DNA from: Agriotes lineatus | Taxonomy: Eukaryota > Arthropoda > Insecta > Coleoptera > Elateridae | Assembly: GCA_940337035.1 (NCBI GenBank) | Contig: CALNHX010005142.1 | Span: 48,955-112,954 of the forward strand | DNA length: 64,000 nucleotides | Reading direction: 5' to 3' | Part shown: positions 26,154 to 38,480 of the stretch, piece after piece | Numbering within the stretch: the stretch's first letter is position 1 | Layout: every line of letters starts with the position of its first letter | Notes under the pieces: generated by a model | What the model saw: the letters and a program-made list of their open reading frames with translations, nothing else | Databases searched by the model: none | What the model was told of the DNA's origin: nothing | Made by a program: the position numbers and the translations under genes

Positions 26154-28069
26154 GTTGTTTAACAGGTTTTCAGTAGCAATGTTCTTTTAAAGATCATAAA
26201 ATTTATTTCAGTCAAATATGCTTGTTGTTGCTTCACAGTTACAATTTTCCTTACACTGAGTTTTTAAGTTTTTGATGCAAAATAGTATTGTGTAGTAATC
26301 CGTGATATAAGTTTGCAAGATTATTTCACAAAAAGCGCTATATTACGATGACTCTCTTGATTGATGGATTGTATAAATAAATTAAAAATTTACTTTTGCC
26401 ACGACGTTGGGCGCCAATTTACGATAAATGTGATTGTAATAAGCCTCACGTTGCGGTGCCTATCTGCGAGGAAAGCCCCTACCTGGATTGTTATTTTGAG
26501 TGATATTTAATAAATTAATATTTTTTTTCTGCTCCAATTATTTATCTGTGAGTAAATTTATGCTGGTTAAAATTGAAATGTAACCCTCAATTACTCAAAT
26601 AAATGGTTGTATGCCAATTGCAATTTATTTGTTACGCTAGCTCAATGGGAAAACATAAGCCTTTTCTCAGGTTAGGTGCCGAAGTTGACTATATTATTTT
26701 AAAGCTTGGATCTGAATTTTACTATAGCCGGCAATTCTAAATCAGTAGTTTAAATAAGCGATGTTGGTTCAAATATTCGCAATCTGTCAAATTACACAAA
26801 ATGTTCGCCCAGTGCAACAGCGATTCTTTGAACGTTTAAACTCGTGAAAATATGAGCAAACATCAGGTAAATATTCAAATTTTCAGGCTTGGAAACAATT
26901 AACACTGTTTTGGTTTAGTAATGACGTAGGACAGACGCCAAAACGTGCACTTGTTTCTGGTCGCTTGAAATTATCGCAAAATTTGATGACGCCTTGCTTA
27001 TTACGCAAATTACGGCGTAGCTGGAGCCCTGGAAACGAGCCAATCCTCCTCGGCAAGGTTTGATCTCGTATTTTGCTGTTTTCCCCAAACTTCAACACTT
27101 AAATCGCAGACTTAACCCTACCTCGTTTGCTGGCTTCGGATCTGCTTACGGAAATGCTGCCTGGATTTCCTACTGGAGATGTTTTCCTGATGCAGGTGTT
27201 GACGGTGACACTCTTGCAGACTTTGCCGAAGACCTAGATAGCTATCCGATGCTCCCTTGGCCTGCAGTCGGACCTCAAACTTCTCAGCCGCTCGCTCCCG
27301 ATGTCCTCGTAAATGGGATCGTAGTATTTTAATTTTTAATGTTGCGGAAACTTCCACCAAAGTTATCACATGTATATTAAGTTGGGCACAATAAAAGGCA
27401 ATACTTTTTAACTGGTAAAATGCTTGTTTATTAGTCAAAAAATGTATTTCAAGGTGGAGCATAAAACTGACAAACTTGTAATAATTTTAATTCAATTGTT
27501 CTCTGTTTAACAATATAGCATCAAGTTGCTAGAATACGGTGTTATGCTTATGTGAGTGTACTTAAATTAGATTTGATAATTAATGAACATAAAAGGAAAT
27601 AACTTTGAGTACATAAATTACAATTAACATTTTTCTTAACATTTAAACTATTGTCTTTCTCTTACAACTAAAATTGTTATATTGCGTCACACACACAAAC
27701 GTTTTTTATTATTTTGTCATTGTTCTGCTTTGCACCATTTTAATTAATTATTAACGGACTGGCATATTAGAGTTCCACCCTTTTCCTTCGTTTGCTTCCT
27801 TTCCTGTTGTCTGATTCTTGAATTGCTCTTTGCAATGTTCTGTTCTATTGAAACTACGCTCCTTTTAAAATGCACATACAAAACCTTTTGTGTCTATTAA
27901 TTTCCTTTGGTCTGGCTTTACATTATGCACAAACATATTCTTTTATTATTTTAATTTATTTAAAAGTCAATTTCGAACTCTGTGAAAATAAGCTTTGCCT
28001 TTGCGTTCCTTTCTCGACTACTTACTGTCTCTTGCATCTCATCGCAATTGCATAAAACATCCCAACTCT
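26154..28069. other. AT-rich flank with a small GC-richer patch
   Basis: Mostly AT-rich non-coding sequence. At about 27110-27320 the base composition is less AT-rich and both strands have open frames of 90-115 codons; neither looks clearly like a known protein, so no exon is called. Confidence 0.4.
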
Positions 28070-29510
28070 GTGCTTATTGAATCGATCAATTATCCTGCAC
28101 TGCAAACAGAGCCAAGTTGTGGACGTAACACCATCTCAATATATTTCTCTAGATTTAATGAAGACGTGATCTATACATGATTTTGAGTCACCAACTTCCC
28201 CAGTATATCTGTCAACTGCAGATTTAAAGCCATATGCGGACATAATATTGAGATAAGTGTCTGCTGTTTGATTCATTTTTATAATTTCAATGTTTATGTT
28301 CCCAAGAAAAATCTCATTTTCTGCACTGCAAACGTTGTTTAGGTAACAAGGTAAATCTTCCAAAAAATCATGAATTTTCAGGTCATGAGATCTATATACC
28401 GCACTAACTCCATAGGATTAATTACATTTTTCAAATTTTATTGTCACCACTTTAGTTTTTAGGCAAGCCATAATAGCAATGTTTGCTTTTAATAAATTTT
28501 TTATAAAGACTATCACGCCGTTATTTTTATTTATGGTTCCGTTGTCATAGTATACTGAAAACTTTCGAATATTGAAAAAGTGTGTGTTATTAATTTGAAA
28601 TGTTGCTGTTGAAATGATCTCTAAATTATCTGTATCTAAAAGGTGCAACAATATTAAAAATTCATCGAAATGTTTTGCAATGATTCGTAGATTCAAGTAC
28701 AGTATATTGATATCATAACTCTGTATTAAGGTTTTACACTTTAGTTTATCTTTTACCGTAACTGTTTCAAAATAATTATGTTTGCCATATTTTTCTTGTA
28801 AATTGAAATTAGCCATTTTTATTTGATTTGATAGGCATGCAAGCCAGACAGATGAGAAAAAAACATTATTAGATATGTTTTAAGGATTTAATACGTATAA
28901 TTGGGCTCTCTTCATTTTTTTCTGACACACAGTTTTGAGTTTTTGAACTAGACAAATTGAAATAACTTTTGCTTGTTAACCATCTTCTTTTTAGCCTCAA
29001 ACATTAAAGTTTTGTAATACGGCGTGATGTGTTCATTAACATATACGTTCATGGGCTGCAATTCTGGATAAATATTCATAGTGGTAGGACTTATCGTGCA
29101 CCATGCGGTTTGAGAAATGCACTATGATCGGTTCTCTATTACTTTTGCGCGCAAGGCGAGGTACGGCTTCTACATCGTTGTGTTATTTGACAACTAACGC
29201 TATTTCCCAACTTGATAAGACGTCCATAACATTTTCACTTGCGATTTCTGGAATACCATCGATGACAAGATTGTGGTATCTGTTATATTGTCTATATTTC
29301 TCTAGGGTAATTTTCAGTGCCTGATTTTCTTCAAAAATTTCATTGTATTTTGTCTCAGTAGTTTGTACCTTTTTGTTTAGGGCGATGCTTGTATCGGTTA
29401 ATGTGTTTAGTTTTTTGTGAAGTCGTCTATTTGGTTGCTGTAGTACTCCATAGATTTTTCAAACTTATTAATTTTATCCAGTAACCCTCTATTTTCTTCT
29501 TTCATGATTT
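28070..29510 (-). mobile_element. Decayed L2/CR1-like LINE (ORF1 and endonuclease only)
   Basis: On the minus strand an ORF1 starts at about 29505 (MKEENRGLLDKINKFEKSM) as a coiled coil. An RRM-like stretch (NRYHNLVIDGIPEIASENV) and a basic C-terminus follow, with frame breaks. From 28816 to 28070 comes the endonuclease part of ORF2: INILYLNLR, then a TFQINNTHFFNI block, GVIVFIKN, LGNINIEI and the CIDHVFIKS motif. Catalytic GDFN has become GNIN, and several stops and shifts are present. The reverse transcriptase part is missing. The copy is old and 3'-deleted. Confidence 0.65.
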
Positions 29511-29514
29511 GCCA

Positions 29515-29790
29515 TATCATATCCAGGGTGGTGTAGCTTGAACAAGCGTCTACGTACGATCAGTAGAGTTAGGCAACGCCCTTTCTGGTCAATACTTGGA
29601 TGGGAGTTGCGCGGCTGCTTCTCTCGGAGCCTAGTGGTACGGCTGCCACGGAAATATTTGGTCGCGGATGTCATAATAACATCATGACAGTCGTTAATGG
29701 GGTTGGAAGTCCTCATAAAATGTACAGCGACGCCAATAATTGGCCTAACGGCTATTGGCTGAGTACGAATAAAATAAAATAAAAATTAAC
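29515..29790 (+). repeat. 5S rRNA-derived SINE (SINE3-like)
   Basis: The head resembles 5S rRNA, including the internal control region: GTTAGGCAACG, then TCTGGTCAATACTTGGATGGG. An unrelated body follows (about 29640-29770), with a simple (AAAAT)n-type tail at 29768-29788. This is the structure of SINE3-type elements, transcribed by Pol III from the 5S promoter. It is inserted right at the 5' side of the LINE remnant. Confidence 0.6.
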
Positions 29791-29929
29791 GGTTAACATT
29801 CTTAACAATTTTTATGTATGTAAATATGTATTGTTGATAGCTTCATTTTACCTTGCGGTGTAGAGGTTGGTGTCTTATAAGCTTGCATCTGGCGGTACAA
29901 TGCTCACCTTGCGGATTCAGATTCGTTTT

Positions 29930-30187
29930 CGGGTTACAAAGCTGGAGCGCGCTTTTGTGCTTGCGCAGCAACCATTGTGTGAGGTGTGTGTTTTGGTGAC
30001 GTTTTGATCCTGTTACTCTCTTAGGTCTGTGGTTCTGAGTAGAGCACAGTTAATTTGGTGGCTAACTGTGAATGGTTTTACGGAGCCCGATTCCAATCGC
30101 CAAAGTTGCGGGAAAATCCGGCCCCCGCGGGATTTGAACTGAGGACTTGCTTAATGCAAGCTTAGCGCTTTTCCAACTGCGCTATTC
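29930..30187 (-). repeat. tRNA-derived SINE
   Basis: The minus strand starts with a tRNA-like head at about 30187: A box TAGCGCAGTTGG, B box AGTTCAAATCC, spaced as in tRNA. A GC-richer body runs to about 29930. No functional tRNA fold was confirmed. Confidence 0.55.
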
Positions 30188-30189
30188 AG

Positions 30190-33100
30190 ATTTACTTAAC
30201 AATTTTATGTGAAAAACCAATGCATTAATACACGGCGCCACCGACACTGTGTTACACCCAAACAGTAAAATGGTAACGTTTTCTTCAATTCAATTCAGCA
30301 TTTTTTGCATAAAATTGTTAATATCTCCAAAGCGGTTAACGTTAGACTTATAAAACTTGTTCATATAAAAATCATAGTCATTTTTACGAAAAAAATTTAA
30401 GCTAATTAAATATACTTATTATATTTTATGTAAAAAAAGTAGGTTTGGTTCGTCACACTTTTTTTAGTCAATTTTGTGTAATTAATAGTTATTTATGGTA
30501 TAAAGGTGGTACATTAAAAATAATCCACGAGAGAAAAGTCGAACCCTCGCGGCTGCAAGGCCGAGAAGGGTCATTGCTCTAGTGAATTATTTGTACTAAC
30601 ACCCACCTGCTATACAACATTTGATCCAATGACTCAATAAATATTCGAAAAACATAAATTTTGTAGTGATGCCGTGAAAAGTCGTAGTGTAAAATTGGGA
30701 AGTACCCAGGGATCAAACAAATTTAAAATTAGGGTCGCCTGTGATTCGCATTATACGTTTGGCAGTACTGAGGTGTATTGTCAGTCTATGTCAAATTCGA
30801 GCTTAGTAGGTTAGGTTTATCTGTTATTTGACACAGACTCAATCTCGAATTTAACATAGCTTGACAGTGTTTTAAATCAAAGAAAACGATACGGTTTTAT
30901 GGCTATAAAACTCTAGGAATTTATGGCATACATAATACAATTGATATCAGTTTAATTATGCCTTTATATTATGTGAGTTTTAAAACTAGAACCAAAACTA
31001 CCTGAAACTTTTACGTACGCACATTTTTGTAACTCTCATACTTTGAGATCTTCCACAGTCGCATCGTTGCCCAAGTCAAGAATAGACAGTGCGAGTTTTA
31101 TTTTTTTTTCTTCTAAGAATGAACCTTTTCGATGATCAGAAAAGAGCAAATAATTATTTATTTAACGTTGAAGCTCCCAACGCCCAACACTGTTGTCAAA
31201 ACTAAGTTGGGTATTGAATTTAGAAATTTCCTCAAATCAGAACTCCATACGTTAATGGTTAGTATTCGAAAGGAACAATATTTACTAAATGCAGCATTAA
31301 CAATTTATCAAATGATACAAGCATGATCGCAGGATTTTGATGCGGAATAGTAGTCAGTAGAATTGGAAGATATGGAATTGTCGTAAACACGTTCGGTCCT
31401 TACAACTGTTTGAAATATGAAATTTCTCTAGAAAAACCTTAACAATCCGCCATTTTGTGTCTCAGAGTGCTTAGGAAACAGTCTTGTAGGTCTTTGTGGC
31501 TATGCATTATTAGGTATTAATGTGTATTAGTATTTCATCAACAATATTTCGTTTCAATAACATGTAAAATAGCAATTCCAGCAATTATTCGATGTTGTGC
31601 TATAAAATCGAATCGAATGCAATTGTTCCATTTTGGCACAATTACCATTAAAATTGTTCCGATACTACCTTGTCCATAACAAACAAAAATCATACCGAAG
31701 TGGTTTCAACTTGCTAGAAAATCCTATCTGGATTCCTTTTTTAGTTAGAAAGCAAAATCGACACAACACACATTCGAAACTCATGAAGGAAAAGTTTAGT
31801 GTACATTGTACAGCCCCAGCTAGCATCCCATAACTACGGCCCTGGCTAACTGTTGACATCAGACGCCACTGAGGCGCTCGCTATCAATATCAGCGGAGAT
31901 GACGGCCTCATATCGTATTTATCAGATGAAACCCATATCATGCGAGCTGACACCGCGGCATGCATCACTGCTCGTTTGTATTTCAGTCGGTGCACATTTC
32001 GTCTTGCTTAGACCGCGTTGGTGTGGGAATACGACGGACAGCGCCTGTTGTACGCCGCTATATTTACTTTGCATGATTCAGGAGCACTCTTAGTTGCAGT
32101 GCCTCATAAATATTTACCCGCGTTTTATGAGTTTCATGCCTTTTTTCTTTTGTAATAAATAGCGCAGACCGGGGGCACGGAAGTCAAGAAAATTCCTGGA
32201 AACGCTAGGATCCCCACCGCTTTCATTAATTAGAACCGACTTTTCCCCACGTTTTTCTGCACCTTAATGATCATGCTTTATCATTGCAGGATCCTGAACA
32301 TGTTCTGCATTGCAGGGTGCAGATTATTCCAAACTTGAGCTTGTCTTAAAAGCTGCGCGTTGTTGGGCGAGGCGATTAAACTTCAAATGTTGTTTTCAGT
32401 TTTCATTTTGTGATACGAAAGAATAATATCAAATTTCCTACAGACGAGTAGGTTATTTCCAGTTTGTCGTTATGGCCGGCGCTTAATGCCCTTAGGGATC
32501 GGCTAAGATCGTATCACATCGAATGGAATCGGAGCAGTTCGAATCTATACGGATAGGTTCGGATGGGATGGAATCGCATCGTAACGGTTACGAGACTACA
32601 TGATTTGCGCTGCAAATTGTTGGTTGTCTTAACATCTGTTCAAATATAATTCAATAGTTATTTGTTTCATTAGTACGGCGAGTCTTACGCGTCCCGAAAA
32701 CGCAGTTTTTGTACGAATGAAACATACTATTTTTTCTCCAACTACTCATAAATTCGGTAATATGACTTATTATTTAGAATAAAACATTGTAGCTTATATT
32801 GTAGAACTGTCATGGCGCAAATAAACAATCACTGTACGAGGAAAAATAAACAACAACGACGGCGATTGCCGAATATTGACGAAGCGTTTGTTTCTTATTT
32901 AAAATTAACCATGTAAAATCCTATCTTGCGTCCATTTTTGTACTAGTGCAAATATGAATCGAAAAGTGTACAGTTGCCAAGGTAATTGGTGAACATCCCG
33001 AAATAACTTACCTTTTATATAAAATTATTCGACAATATGGCGTCTTATTCGTGTGGTTGGAGAAAAAATAATTTCTGTGAGTTAGACAACAGACATTTGA

Positions 33101-34400
33101 ATGCACTTCATGCAATAATGGTGAATCATTCATATTGGGTTGTTGTCTTTCACGACGAACAGCTGTTGAGCTAGCAGTTATAATCAACTGCAAAGCTTTC
33201 GCTAATACAATGCGACAATATCAGTAATGACGAGGGAGTCTAAAGCTCAACTGCATAATGCAACAATGCTTCCAGCATTTGTGCCAACTGCTGGTGCATT
33301 TCAAAAGCTTTGCAAATTGCAGTACATGCTAGAGGCCTTATCTCTTAAACATCAACAGTTATCATGGAGCGGCATGTTAAATTGTTGTCCGTAAACTTGC
33401 ACATAGGGAAACAACTGCGTCGCATTAAACATGAAGAGGGCGTAGATGGCAGCACTTTGAATGCTTTTGTGGGCGTAATGCAATTTTAGCTAGCTGCTGC
33501 TGCAGTGTATCCAGGAGCACTGGAGATATTTATGTTACAATTTAGCCCTGTGCCTAAATGTAACCTTTCCAGCTTAATATGTTAAAAAATAGTCCAACAG
33601 CAATTTATCAGCCATAAATTGTGAGCTAAATTGCAAAAGAGCTGAACTAACCTCCAGCAATAAAGGCGATTTATGGGCCACTAATTTACTAACCGAAGTA
33701 GGACTTTTGCGACGGGTTCAATATTTTATGTTATAGAAATTTCCACCAAATTTTTGAATTGAGACAGCTGTTCGACGAGCCTTTCCAACCGTTAAATATA
33801 ATCTGAAAGTGCACAAACCCTTGGCCACTATAAAAATTCAAAATTAAGCCAATGGTTTGGAAACTGTCGCCTATTTTTTTCCGTCTTGGTGCTATATTAT
33901 ATTGTAGCCTCACGTAGCTTCACCCCATGGATTATGGTTGTTGATAGGAGTATTGCTTTAGCAAATCTTGCCCCACATCGCCTTTGGTAACAATAACCCA
34001 ACGTTTTGGAGAAGTAGACATTCAACCTCGACAGGTGGCGGATAAGGAAATGCTTGCAAACCATGGGCGGAAAAAATAAATTAAGAAACCTCTATTAGGT
34101 TAGTTTATATTCTTAACGCCGCTTGTGGGAGTTAGTTCTCGTGCATTTTGGGTTACGTTAGCACTAGGAAAGTACTTCGAAAATATGTTGGCGAATTCCG
34201 CTGATTCGTATAAAAACCTAGATCGTCACATTTTATCGCGGATGAGTAGGGCGAGGCCGTAGCTTTCCGGTGATTTGACATTGAGTCCTAGCATTTTACT
34301 GAGCAACTTCTATTGCGTGGGGCGGCGGTCGATAATTTCGTAAAAATTGGTGGTCCCTTTATGGTGACGTAATCCTTCAATTGCTGCTAACAGCCGGATC
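30190..34400. other. Intergenic DNA with minor repeats
   Basis: No gene is supported. An imperfect inverted repeat lies at about 30776-30868. A short tRNA-like B box (gggttcgac on the minus strand) is near 30540. A GGAATCG-rich patch lies near 32520-32580. Remaining ORFs are short and look random. Confidence 0.4.
30776..30868. repeat. Imperfect inverted repeat (MITE-like)
   Basis: TGTCAgtctatgtcaaattcgag on the left pairs with ctcgaatttaacatagcttgaca on the right around a short centre. It looks like a small fold-back or MITE remnant. Confidence 0.45.
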
Positions 34401-34413
34401 CCCCGGGTCTAGG

Positions 34414-36172
34414 ACATTTCGCCGTCGCCATTTCGCCGTCGCCGTTTCGCCGTCGCCGTTTCGCCGTCGCCGTTTCGCCGTCGCCATTTCGCCGTCTGCC
34501 ATTTCGCCGTCGCCACTTCGCCGCCGACCACTTCGCCGTCGCCGTTTCGCCGTCGACCATTTCGCAGTCAACTTGAAAGCGGAACAAAGACCGTGCTGCC
34601 AAATAATTATACTTTAATTTATTTTTATACTTTAATGTAATGCAACCTTCACTTTATTTATTTGGACATTAATTTGTTTGCTTATAAACTATCATCTTTG
34701 TTAACTTAATAATATACTAATTGTACTCCGTTGCCCGAAGAAAATGCATAATAAGTTTAATAATTTCTATTGTACTTAAACAGGAAGTATACAGTAATAT
34801 TTAAATTGTAAAGTCACATATATACAGGGTGGTTCAAATTTATTTCGGGAAACTTTAGGAATACACAGAACACTTCAAAATAAAGCGGAAAACGTTAATC
34901 AACTTATATCGAAAACGTATAATAAGCGAGATGTAAAACGTTGAAGTTGAGTTAAAAAATCTGGTGTGATACACTCACACAACTTCCTTTTACAGTGATC
35001 TTATAATTAGCAAAAAATTTGATTTTTAATTTTTAAGCATTTGTCAAAAATTTTAAAAAATCACAAATACTACAAAAACTGTACAAAATAGAGCGTTAGT
35101 TGAAGAGATAAATTTTCTCTAAAAGTTTAAGCTGAATTCAAAAATGTAATAATATACCGGATGTGGGTGTTCTATTTCAAATAGGAGTTAATTAAAAAAA
35201 TAAAAAAAAATAAAAGAAACCCATTTCAGAAGTATTCAACTGGAAAATCACCTACTTCACATCAATACACAATAAAAATGTAAAGTTTGAAAAAAGAGCA
35301 GATCACTAAAATCATCATAACGGCCATACTACCATAATAGTTATTAAGGTACCAAGGGCATTATGAGTAAAATAAGAGCCCAAGATTGTTAGTGTACTAA
35401 CCGAGGGCCTTTGGCCCGAGGTGTGTACAACAATCGCGGGCTCTTAGCTCATAATGCCCGTGGTGCTTTCAAGGTTTTATGTCCTACCAATTTTCTTACC
35501 TAATTCATATTCATATTCAATTCATATAATTACCATGATATAGTATTTAAGATTGATCTAGTTAGCTGATCTAAGTTAGATTTGTGACATTAGCTGAGCT
35601 GTCATTAATTTTCATTGTGACAGTGGTGCATAATAAAGTTGTATCCATGGAAACAAATACTGTTAATTTTTCATAATAACCCTAGTGTTCTTATGAAGAA
35701 AGTAATTGCCCTGGAGCTTTATTTTGTATCTAAGATACCTTAAAATAGTGTCATTAATATCAATTAATGTACTGGTAGGACATAAAGGGAATTTTATAAT
35801 CCAAATCATTATAATGACCACCATGTGCATGATAAAAGGATTAGCAAAAAGTAACAAGTATGCTCATTACCATCAACAACTAATCAGACGATTTAATGCA
35901 TATAAGAAGTGTAACTTTAATAACCTTTAACGTCTTCCTAATGGGAAATAAATGTGAATAATATTTTAAAGCTATTAAAGATTTCGAACATGTATCATTT
36001 AAAACATGTAAAACTTTGATTCCATGTCTTGCTTAGATATAGATAAGTGAAAAAGTGTTTTTTTAAGTCGGAAATATAAAATAATCTACTGCGAAATGGC
36101 GACGGCGAAATGGCGACGGCGAAATGGCGACGGCGAAATGGCGACGGCGAAAAAGCGGAGGCGAAACGTCCC
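34414..36172. mobile_element. Foldback-like element with 14-bp minisatellite inverted ends
   Basis: On the left (about 34414-34571) a 14-bp unit, (C/G)(A/G)TTTCGCCGTCGC, is repeated about eleven times with variation. On the right (about 36086-36172) the reverse complement (ggcgacggcgaaat) is repeated about five times. Both arrays end toward the inside with catttcgcag or its complement and toward the outside with ggac(a/g)tttcgcc. The 1.5 kb between has no coding capacity. Inverted terminal repeats built of short tandem subunits are the mark of Foldback-type elements; the class is inferred from this alone. Confidence 0.55.
35351..35466. repeat. Short hairpin repeat (snapback)
   Basis: The left arm gggcattatgag...aagagccc...gattgtt...gagggcc pairs with the right arm ggcccgag...aacaatc..gggctctta.ctcataatgccc; arms are about 50 nt with few mismatches and almost no loop. 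It is nested inside the minisatellite-ended element. Confidence 0.65.
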
Positions 36173-36284
36173 ATTCCGCCTGTGAAATTGGTGCAAATAA
36201 CCTAAATCATAGTAAGGGTTGGCCGAACCATTAGATATTCACCAGTTTCATACATTCGCATAAGAAAGGGTTCTTTCAACGATT

Positions 36285-37275
36285 TATATATTTATTTTTT
36301 TTTATTTATTTATTTAACGGTTAAAGACCATTTTTTCACATATAAATACAGGATAAATAAGAAAATTAATACCATATGATACAATAATAGCAAAATAAGC
36401 AATTAACATAATTATAATGATAATACATACAAAAATACTACATAAATAAGCAATAATACGCAATTAACTTACAAAAATTATAATCTGAACATAAATATAA
36501 GGTGCCATATCTTACTAATTCGTGTTTTGGCGTATAATCCTTCTAAAAGAACTATATGAATGGGAGAAGAAATCGATCTCGCAATCATTACCTATTTTAA
36601 GAAGCTTAGGTATAGGAGCATTTAGCGCATAATTTTGACTATGGAATTCAATTTTAAATAGTTCTTTTGACCTAGTAACTCTAGTAGGTACTACAAAATT
36701 GATTTTTTCCAAAATCGTTGGGCAATCCATCGAGCCATTTAAGAGTTTAAATAATAAGCAGAGGACTTGATTTTTACGGCGTTTTTCTAAACTGTCTAAG
36801 TTATACATCACACGTAACTCATTGGAGTGTACTAAATTATAATCAATATTATCTTTGTACGCTAAAAATCTTAAAAATTTGTTTTGAACTTTTTCAATCC
36901 TATTTATATGACTTAAGTAGAAAGGTTCCCATATTAAGCTTACATATTCTAGATTAGAGCGTACAAGTGAACAATAGATGTTTCTGATACTATTAGAATT
37001 AATAAAATCAGCAGTATTCCGTCGTATAAACCCCATTAATTTCAAAGATTTGTTGATAATATTACTTATATGCTGATCAAAGTCAAGTTTTGAGTCAAAA
37101 GTGATACCCAAATCTACAATATTATCAACAGTAGGTAAGATAATGTTATTTATAGAGTAATTAAAAGGAATGGGGTTTTTTATACGATGGAAACGAATTG
37201 ATTTACATTTGTCGATGTTAAGGGACATCATGTTATTATTACACCATTTAACATGGTTATACCATGCATTTCGGT
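36285..37275 (-). mobile_element. 5'-truncated LINE: end of reverse transcriptase ORF
   Basis: An ORF at 37231-36515 (238 codons, open further upstream to about 37275 as WYNHVKWCNNNM) encodes the region after the YADD motif of a CR1/Jockey-type reverse transcriptase. Features are LNIDKCKSIRFHR, VDLGITFDSKLDFDQHI, SLEYVSLIWEP-type and NKFLRFLAYK. A 3' UTR of about 230 bp follows, ending in an (AAAT)n tail on the minus strand at about 36285-36310. The 5' part was never copied. Confidence 0.8.
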
Positions 37276-37528
37276 CACACCCGATTAAAGCTTATTTACA
37301 ATACTAACCTACAAAAATAGCTTCATACAAGAAAAAGGTATCTGAGAAAAAAATTCTAATTTTGACCAAGTCATGGAGAAAGACAATCATTCTATGAACC
37401 GAGATTTCTATGCTACGTGCCTACCAAAAAAAGGAGTGGTTGGTTATATGGCATGAAATAAATTATATCAAGTATTTTAATTCATGAGCGTTTCTCTACG
37501 TCTTTTTAGTTTAGTCTGCAACATATAA

Positions 37529-37641
37529 CACAAATCGTTAAAACCCCTCACCACACAAATATTTAACAACTGCTAAATACGTATTTCGACAGCCAAGCAG
37601 TTGTTAAATACTTGTGTGGTGAAGGGTTTTAACGATTTGTG
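37529..37641. repeat. Short fold-back repeat
   Basis: Arms of about 46 nt (cacaaatcgttaaaaccc...ttaacaactgct and its complement) with two or three mismatches enclose a loop of about 20 nt. Typical of a small MITE or snapback. Confidence 0.7.
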
Positions 37642-38000
37642 ATATTTTTAAACCACACGCTAGAGCAGTGTTTTATGCAACATATAAGGTTGATATTAGC
37701 ATAGGTAACATTTTATTCAAAAGTTTCGAATTGGGTAGAAGAGTACGGCAAAAATGTATATTGTCCTCAACCTTTTTTAATTTCTATGGAGGGGCAACTA
37801 TACGCAAAGTAATGGAAGACTACATAAAATCCGTTTCGAACATAGGAAATTAATGAGTGCGACAAGGAAGACATAAACAAAATTAGTAGCAGGACAAAGA
37901 TAGAAAAATTTTTAAACTTAAATTAAGTCAATGCAACGAACAGACACTTCTGTCAAATATTTTAACTGTCATTAAGAATATGTATAAAGTGAGGTTTAAC

Positions 38001-38480
38001 TATAACGTTTTCCCCATTTTGCAACCCCCATATCCACCTGGGCAGCAAAATTTCCACATCCCGATTATCGTTCCGTAGAAAATCTTCAAACAGCGCTTTC
38101 CACACAAATATTGATTTTTAATTTTCTGATAATTATAACGTTTCCCCATTTTGCATCCCCCAAATCCAACTGAGCCTCAAAACTCCCACATCCTGAATAT
38201 CGATCCGTAGAAAGTCTTCAAACAGCGAATTTCACACAAATATTAATTTCAAGGTTTTTTTGATAATTATAACGTTTTTCCCATTTTGCAACCCCAAATC
38301 CACTTAGGCCGCAAAGGTCCCACATCCAGAATTTCCTTAAAAAATACAATCGACCCGTATAAAGTCTCCAAACAGTGAATTTCACACACATATTGATTCT
38401 AAGGTTTTTTCTGATGATTATAACGGTTTCCTCTTTTTGCAACCCCTAAATCCACCTGAGCCGCAAAATTCTTAAAAAAA
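38001..38480. repeat. Satellite-like tandem array, ~133-bp unit
   Basis: Four copies start with tataacg(g)ttt and ccattttgcaacccc at 38001, 38134, 38268 and 38419 (spacings 133, 134 and 151). Each copy continues with atccacctgagccgcaaa and a ccgtagaaagtcttcaaacag block. The third copy has a small insertion. Confidence 0.8.

Noticed and set aside
27060..27462. Open frames on both strands in a GC-richer patch, possible host exon
   Set aside because: Neither frame shows a recognisable domain, splice sites were not convincing, and both strands being open points to base composition.
34377..34617. Arg-rich ORFs
   Set aside because: Translation of the 14-bp minisatellite in open frames, not a protein gene.
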